A stretch of DNA of 8,032 bases from Firmicutes bacterium UBA1065 (lineage in GTDB: Bacteria; Bacillota; Clostridia; Tissierellales; Sedimentibacteraceae): contig DCDC01000142.1 in NCBI GenBank assembly GCA_002316225.1, positions 1-8,032 of the forward strand, in the 5' to 3' direction. The translations under genes and the position numbers were made by a program. The notes under the pieces were generated by a model. The model was not told the origin of the DNA. It saw nothing but the letters and a program-made list of their open reading frames with translations, and did no database searches. This document shows, one piece after another, positions 5,807 to 8,032 of this stretch (within the stretch, counting starts at the first letter, position 1; every line of letters begins with the position of its first letter).

Positions 5807-6505
5807 TTGAGTCGATTAATAATTAATGAACTGACAAAAAAATATTACAACAAAATTGCCCTGAGAAATGTTTCCCTGAATTTTGAACAGGGGAAAATCT
5901 ATGGTCTCTTAGGACCTAACGGAAGCGGCAAAACTACCCTTATGAAGGTTGTGGCAGGACTTCACAAGCAAACAAGCGGTCATGTATTGATAAATGACCA
6001 GGTCTTATCCTATAAAACTAAGTCTTATGTTTCATACATGCCTACAGAAAACTATCTTTATTCCTCCTTTAAGGTGGTTGACATATTAAAATTCTATAAG
6101 GATATGTATAAAGACTTCAGGTATGATTATGCTCTTAATCTTCTAAATGATATAAATGTAAAACTTGATTATAAGGTTTCCAATTTGTCTTCCGGGGAAA
6201 CAGCCAAGTTGAAAACCGTCATTGCCTTATCAAGGGATACAGACATATATCTGCTTGATGAACCTTTAAACGGTGTTGATGTTTTAGCAAGAGATACCAT
6301 TATGGATATAATCGCAAAGTCCTACGGTGAAAATAAAATAATTATTATTTCAACACATTTAGTCAGTGAAATTGAAAAAGTACTTGATACCGTGGTTTTT
6401 CTGAAAGAAGGAGCCGTGGAGCTTTTTTTCGATGCCGAAGAATTAAGGCAAGAAAGGCAAATGTCAGTTGAGGGAATATATAAGGAGGTATTCGGAAATG
6501 ATTAG
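5807..6505 (+). CDS. ABC transporter ATP-binding protein (BcrA/YtrB-like)
   Basis: This cytoplasmic ATPase would power the permease encoded next. Counting from the TTG at 5807, the 232-residue product has Walker A GPNGSGKTT (36-44), signature SSGE (128-131) in NLSSGETAKLK, Walker B IYLLDEPLNGVD (147-158) and the switch His in STHLVSEIE (H184). The usual Q-loop glutamine is not obvious; the segment reads SYMPTENYLYSS (76-87). I chose TTG 5807 because AAAGGA lies 9 nt upstream. An alternative TTG at 5798 would overlap gntR by 8 bp and abut the ribosome site. The short single-domain form with a separate permease matches ABC-2-type exporters and antibiotic-response modules such as BcrAB and YtrBC. 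The last 8 bp overlap the permease gene. Confidence 0.92.
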   Translation: MSRLIINELTKKYYNKIALRNVSLNFEQGKIYGLLGPNGSGKTTLMKVVAGLHKQTSGHVLINDQVLSYKTKSYVSYMPTENYLYSSFKVVDILKFYKDMYKDFRYDYALNLLNDINVKLDYKVSNLSSGETAKLKTVIALSRDTDIYLLDEPLNGVDVLARDTIMDIIAKSYGENKIIIISTHLVSEIEKVLDTVVFLKEGAVELFFDAEELRQERQMSVEGIYKEVFGND

Positions 6506-7277
6506 TTTAATAAAGTATGAGTTTATAAGGAAGTATAAATTGGTTTCTATGATACTGATTACAATACTTGCATTGAATCTGCTCTTGCTTACTAAAGGAG
6601 CAGGGGGCAGTATGTTATTTCTTGTGGTATCACTTTCAGCCTTGTTTGTTTTTTACCTGGTGGATATCATAAAAATGTACAGCGATGACCTTAACAAAAA
6701 AACAGGTTACATGCTCTTTATGACACCCAACAGCGGCTATAAAATCATATGGGCTAAGCTGCTGGCAGCAATAATAGAAGGTGCCGGACTGGTATTGATA
6801 TATTTCATATTTATATTGATAAACGGAGCTTATATTGTTGTTTCAATGGGTGATCAAATTGATTACAGTCAAATAGTAAGGGGTGTTAATCAGTTATTGT
6901 CCGGCACTTTTGGTTTCAACTTAGGTCATGTATTGGTATTATTAATCGCTGTACTTGCATTTTTAATAGCCTTTATTACAACGGTTTATACAGCTATGAC
7001 CATTAGAAAAAGTATATTTTCTGAAATAAAATTTGGAGGTTTGTTCAGTTTCATAATATTTTTATTGATTAATTGGCTGCTTTCACTTGTATCAGATAAA
7101 TTTCATGATATTATGACTCCTTATTATGATTCCATAAATGCTGTATCAAATGCAGGCAACATTTCAGCCGGAGGATTAGCTTTGATTCTTCTTCCCATAA
7201 TTTCAGTCTTTATAATTCAGGCAATTGTTTTAACAGGATTTTCAGGGTATCTTTTAGAAAAGAAAATTAATTTATAA
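6498..7277 (+). CDS. ABC transporter permease, six predicted membrane helices
   Basis: This integral membrane partner of the upstream ATPase has 259 residues. Hydrophobic segments lie at about 15-32, 38-58, 92-116, 144-168, 181-199 and 226-250, giving six helices with a basic N-terminus (RKYK) in the cytoplasm. A cytoplasmic stretch YSDDLNKKTGYMLFMTPNSGYKI (61-83) between helices 2 and 3 resembles the coupling region of ABC-2 permeases. The ATG at 6498 has AAGGAGG 9 nt upstream and overlaps the end of the ATPase gene by 8 bp. An earlier in-frame ATG at 6468 lacks such a site and would add 10 charged residues. No substrate-binding protein is encoded nearby, so export or an envelope sensing and detoxification role is more likely than uptake. 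The substrate is unknown. Confidence 0.85.
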   Translation: MISLIKYEFIRKYKLVSMILITILALNLLLLTKGAGGSMLFLVVSLSALFVFYLVDIIKMYSDDLNKKTGYMLFMTPNSGYKIIWAKLLAAIIEGAGLVLIYFIFILINGAYIVVSMGDQIDYSQIVRGVNQLLSGTFGFNLGHVLVLLIAVLAFLIAFITTVYTAMTIRKSIFSEIKFGGLFSFIIFLLINWLLSLVSDKFHDIMTPYYDSINAVSNAGNISAGGLALILLPIISVFIIQAIVLTGFSGYLLEKKINL

Positions 7278-7289
7278 TCTGGAGGAAAA

Positions 7290-8032
7290 ATGAAAAAATT
7301 TATATGTTTGTTGCTGGTAATAATGGTTTTATCCTCAGGCTGTTCTTCATTGCATAAAGATGTTTCTGATATCATCACCCAAACATTAATCAATACAGCC
7401 GGACAGGAAAAAGCTGAAAAAAAAGAATCTCACACTCTTGCAGCCACAGATAAAAAGGCTTTTAACATAATAAGTTCCGTGGGTGATATAAGTATCGCAA
7501 GCCACCAATCCGACGATACCATAATAAATATTAATATGCGTTCAAGTGCAGGCACAAGGGAAAAGGCCGAGGAAATAATTGAAAACTACACTTACACCAT
7601 CAAGGAGGAAAATAATACAATTGAAGTTGATACCTCATTTGAAAAACCTTTAAGCGGGGTAAATCTATCGGTTGATTTAGAAATATATATTCCTTCTACT
7701 ATCAATGATGTTAAGATTTCAACAAATGTAGGTGATATTCACCTGAGCGGAATCAATGGAAATATAGATGTAAAAAGCAGCGTGAGTGAAGCCCTTATAG
7801 ATAAATCGGAAGGCTCATACAATTTGCAGGTTGATGTAGGAGACATCAGATTAGTGGACTGTTTAGCTATCGGGAATTCAAATTTTCAAACAAGTACCGG
7901 AAATATGGAATTCTCTCTTGATATTACAAAATCAGACAGCATTACAGCCGAAACCGGGGTTGGGGATATTGAGATGGCAATAAAGGCTGATAAAGGATAT
8001 CATGCAGTCATCAATGAATTCATGGAGGATGA
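7290..8032 (+). CDS. DUF4097-like lipoprotein (3' end outside window)
   Basis: The reading frame is open from an ATG preceded by GGAGG (4 nt) to the right edge, giving 247 residues with no stop seen. Residues 1-17 form a lipoprotein signal peptide (KK, then a hydrophobic run) ending in LSSG before Cys18, so the mature protein should be lipid-anchored outside the cell membrane. Serine at -3 is less common than leucine but allowed. A charged linker (about 38-56) leads to a beta-rich domain. That domain carries a repeated VGDI turn at 64-67, 147-150, 183-186 and 224-227, plus TGNM at 203-206, typical of DUF4097/LiaG-like putative adhesin folds (stacked beta-strand repeats). It follows the permease after 12 bp and belongs to the same operon. 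Its function is unknown; it may shield, sense or assist the ABC machine at the envelope. Confidence 0.82.
   Translation, partial: MKKFICLLLVIMVLSSGCSSLHKDVSDIITQTLINTAGQEKAEKKESHTLAATDKKAFNIISSVGDISIASHQSDDTIININMRSSAGTREKAEEIIENYTYTIKEENNTIEVDTSFEKPLSGVNLSVDLEIYIPSTINDVKISTNVGDIHLSGINGNIDVKSSVSEALIDKSEGSYNLQVDVGDIRLVDCLAIGNSNFQTSTGNMEFSLDITKSDSITAETGVGDIEMAIKADKGYHAVINEFMED

Noticed and set aside
6468..6497. Upstream ATG extending the permease by 10 residues.
   Set aside because: It has no ribosome site, the added residues are charged, and the ATG at 6498 has AAGGAGG at ideal spacing.

Overview
The window looks like a chromosomal segment of a low-GC Gram-positive bacterium of the class Clostridia (Clostridium/Tissierellia/Sedimentibacter-like). 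The basis is AT-rich intergenic DNA, strong AGGAGG-type ribosome sites, frequent TTG starts, consensus TTGACA-N17-TATAAT promoters, and the gene order dusB-greA-lysS running towards an apparent rRNA promoter region. The genus is inference; no taxonomic marker is present.

Left edge (1-242), minus strand: two near-identical strong promoters lie exactly 99 bp apart. Each is TTGACA, 17 bp, TAAACT, and both read leftward out of the window. They look like tandem rRNA-operon promoters, so a 16S gene probably lies just beyond base 1. An intrinsic terminator separates them from lysS.

Minus-strand block (243-5228): in transcription order this is a class V aminotransferase, a BirA-family protein, dusB, greA and lysS. 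The aminotransferase has its own promoter at 5271-5299. BirA follows after 21 bp and dusB overlaps birA by 14 bp, so these three probably form one operon. A perfect consensus promoter at 2346-2374 just after dusB starts a greA-lysS unit with a leader of about 110 nt. These are translation, transcription and tRNA-modification housekeeping genes. The exception is the BirA-like protein, whose ligand-binding motifs are badly eroded although KWPND is intact.

Divergent region (5229-5433): the aminotransferase promoter (minus) and the gntR promoter (plus) face away from each other. Between and over them lie a 14-bp perfect palindrome and three overlapping inverted repeats that cover the gntR promoter and probable transcription start.

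Plus-strand block (5434-8032): a tightly packed operon encodes a YtrA-type GntR regulator, an ABC ATPase, a six-helix ABC permease, and a lipoprotein with a DUF4097-like beta repeat domain that is cut by the right edge. The layout matches GntR/YtrA-controlled ABC modules that respond to cell-envelope stress. The regulator probably represses its own operon, the ATPase and permease form the membrane machine, and the lipoprotein would act on the outer face of the membrane. The substrate cannot be told from sequence.

No tRNA gene, CRISPR array, insertion sequence or phage gene was seen.
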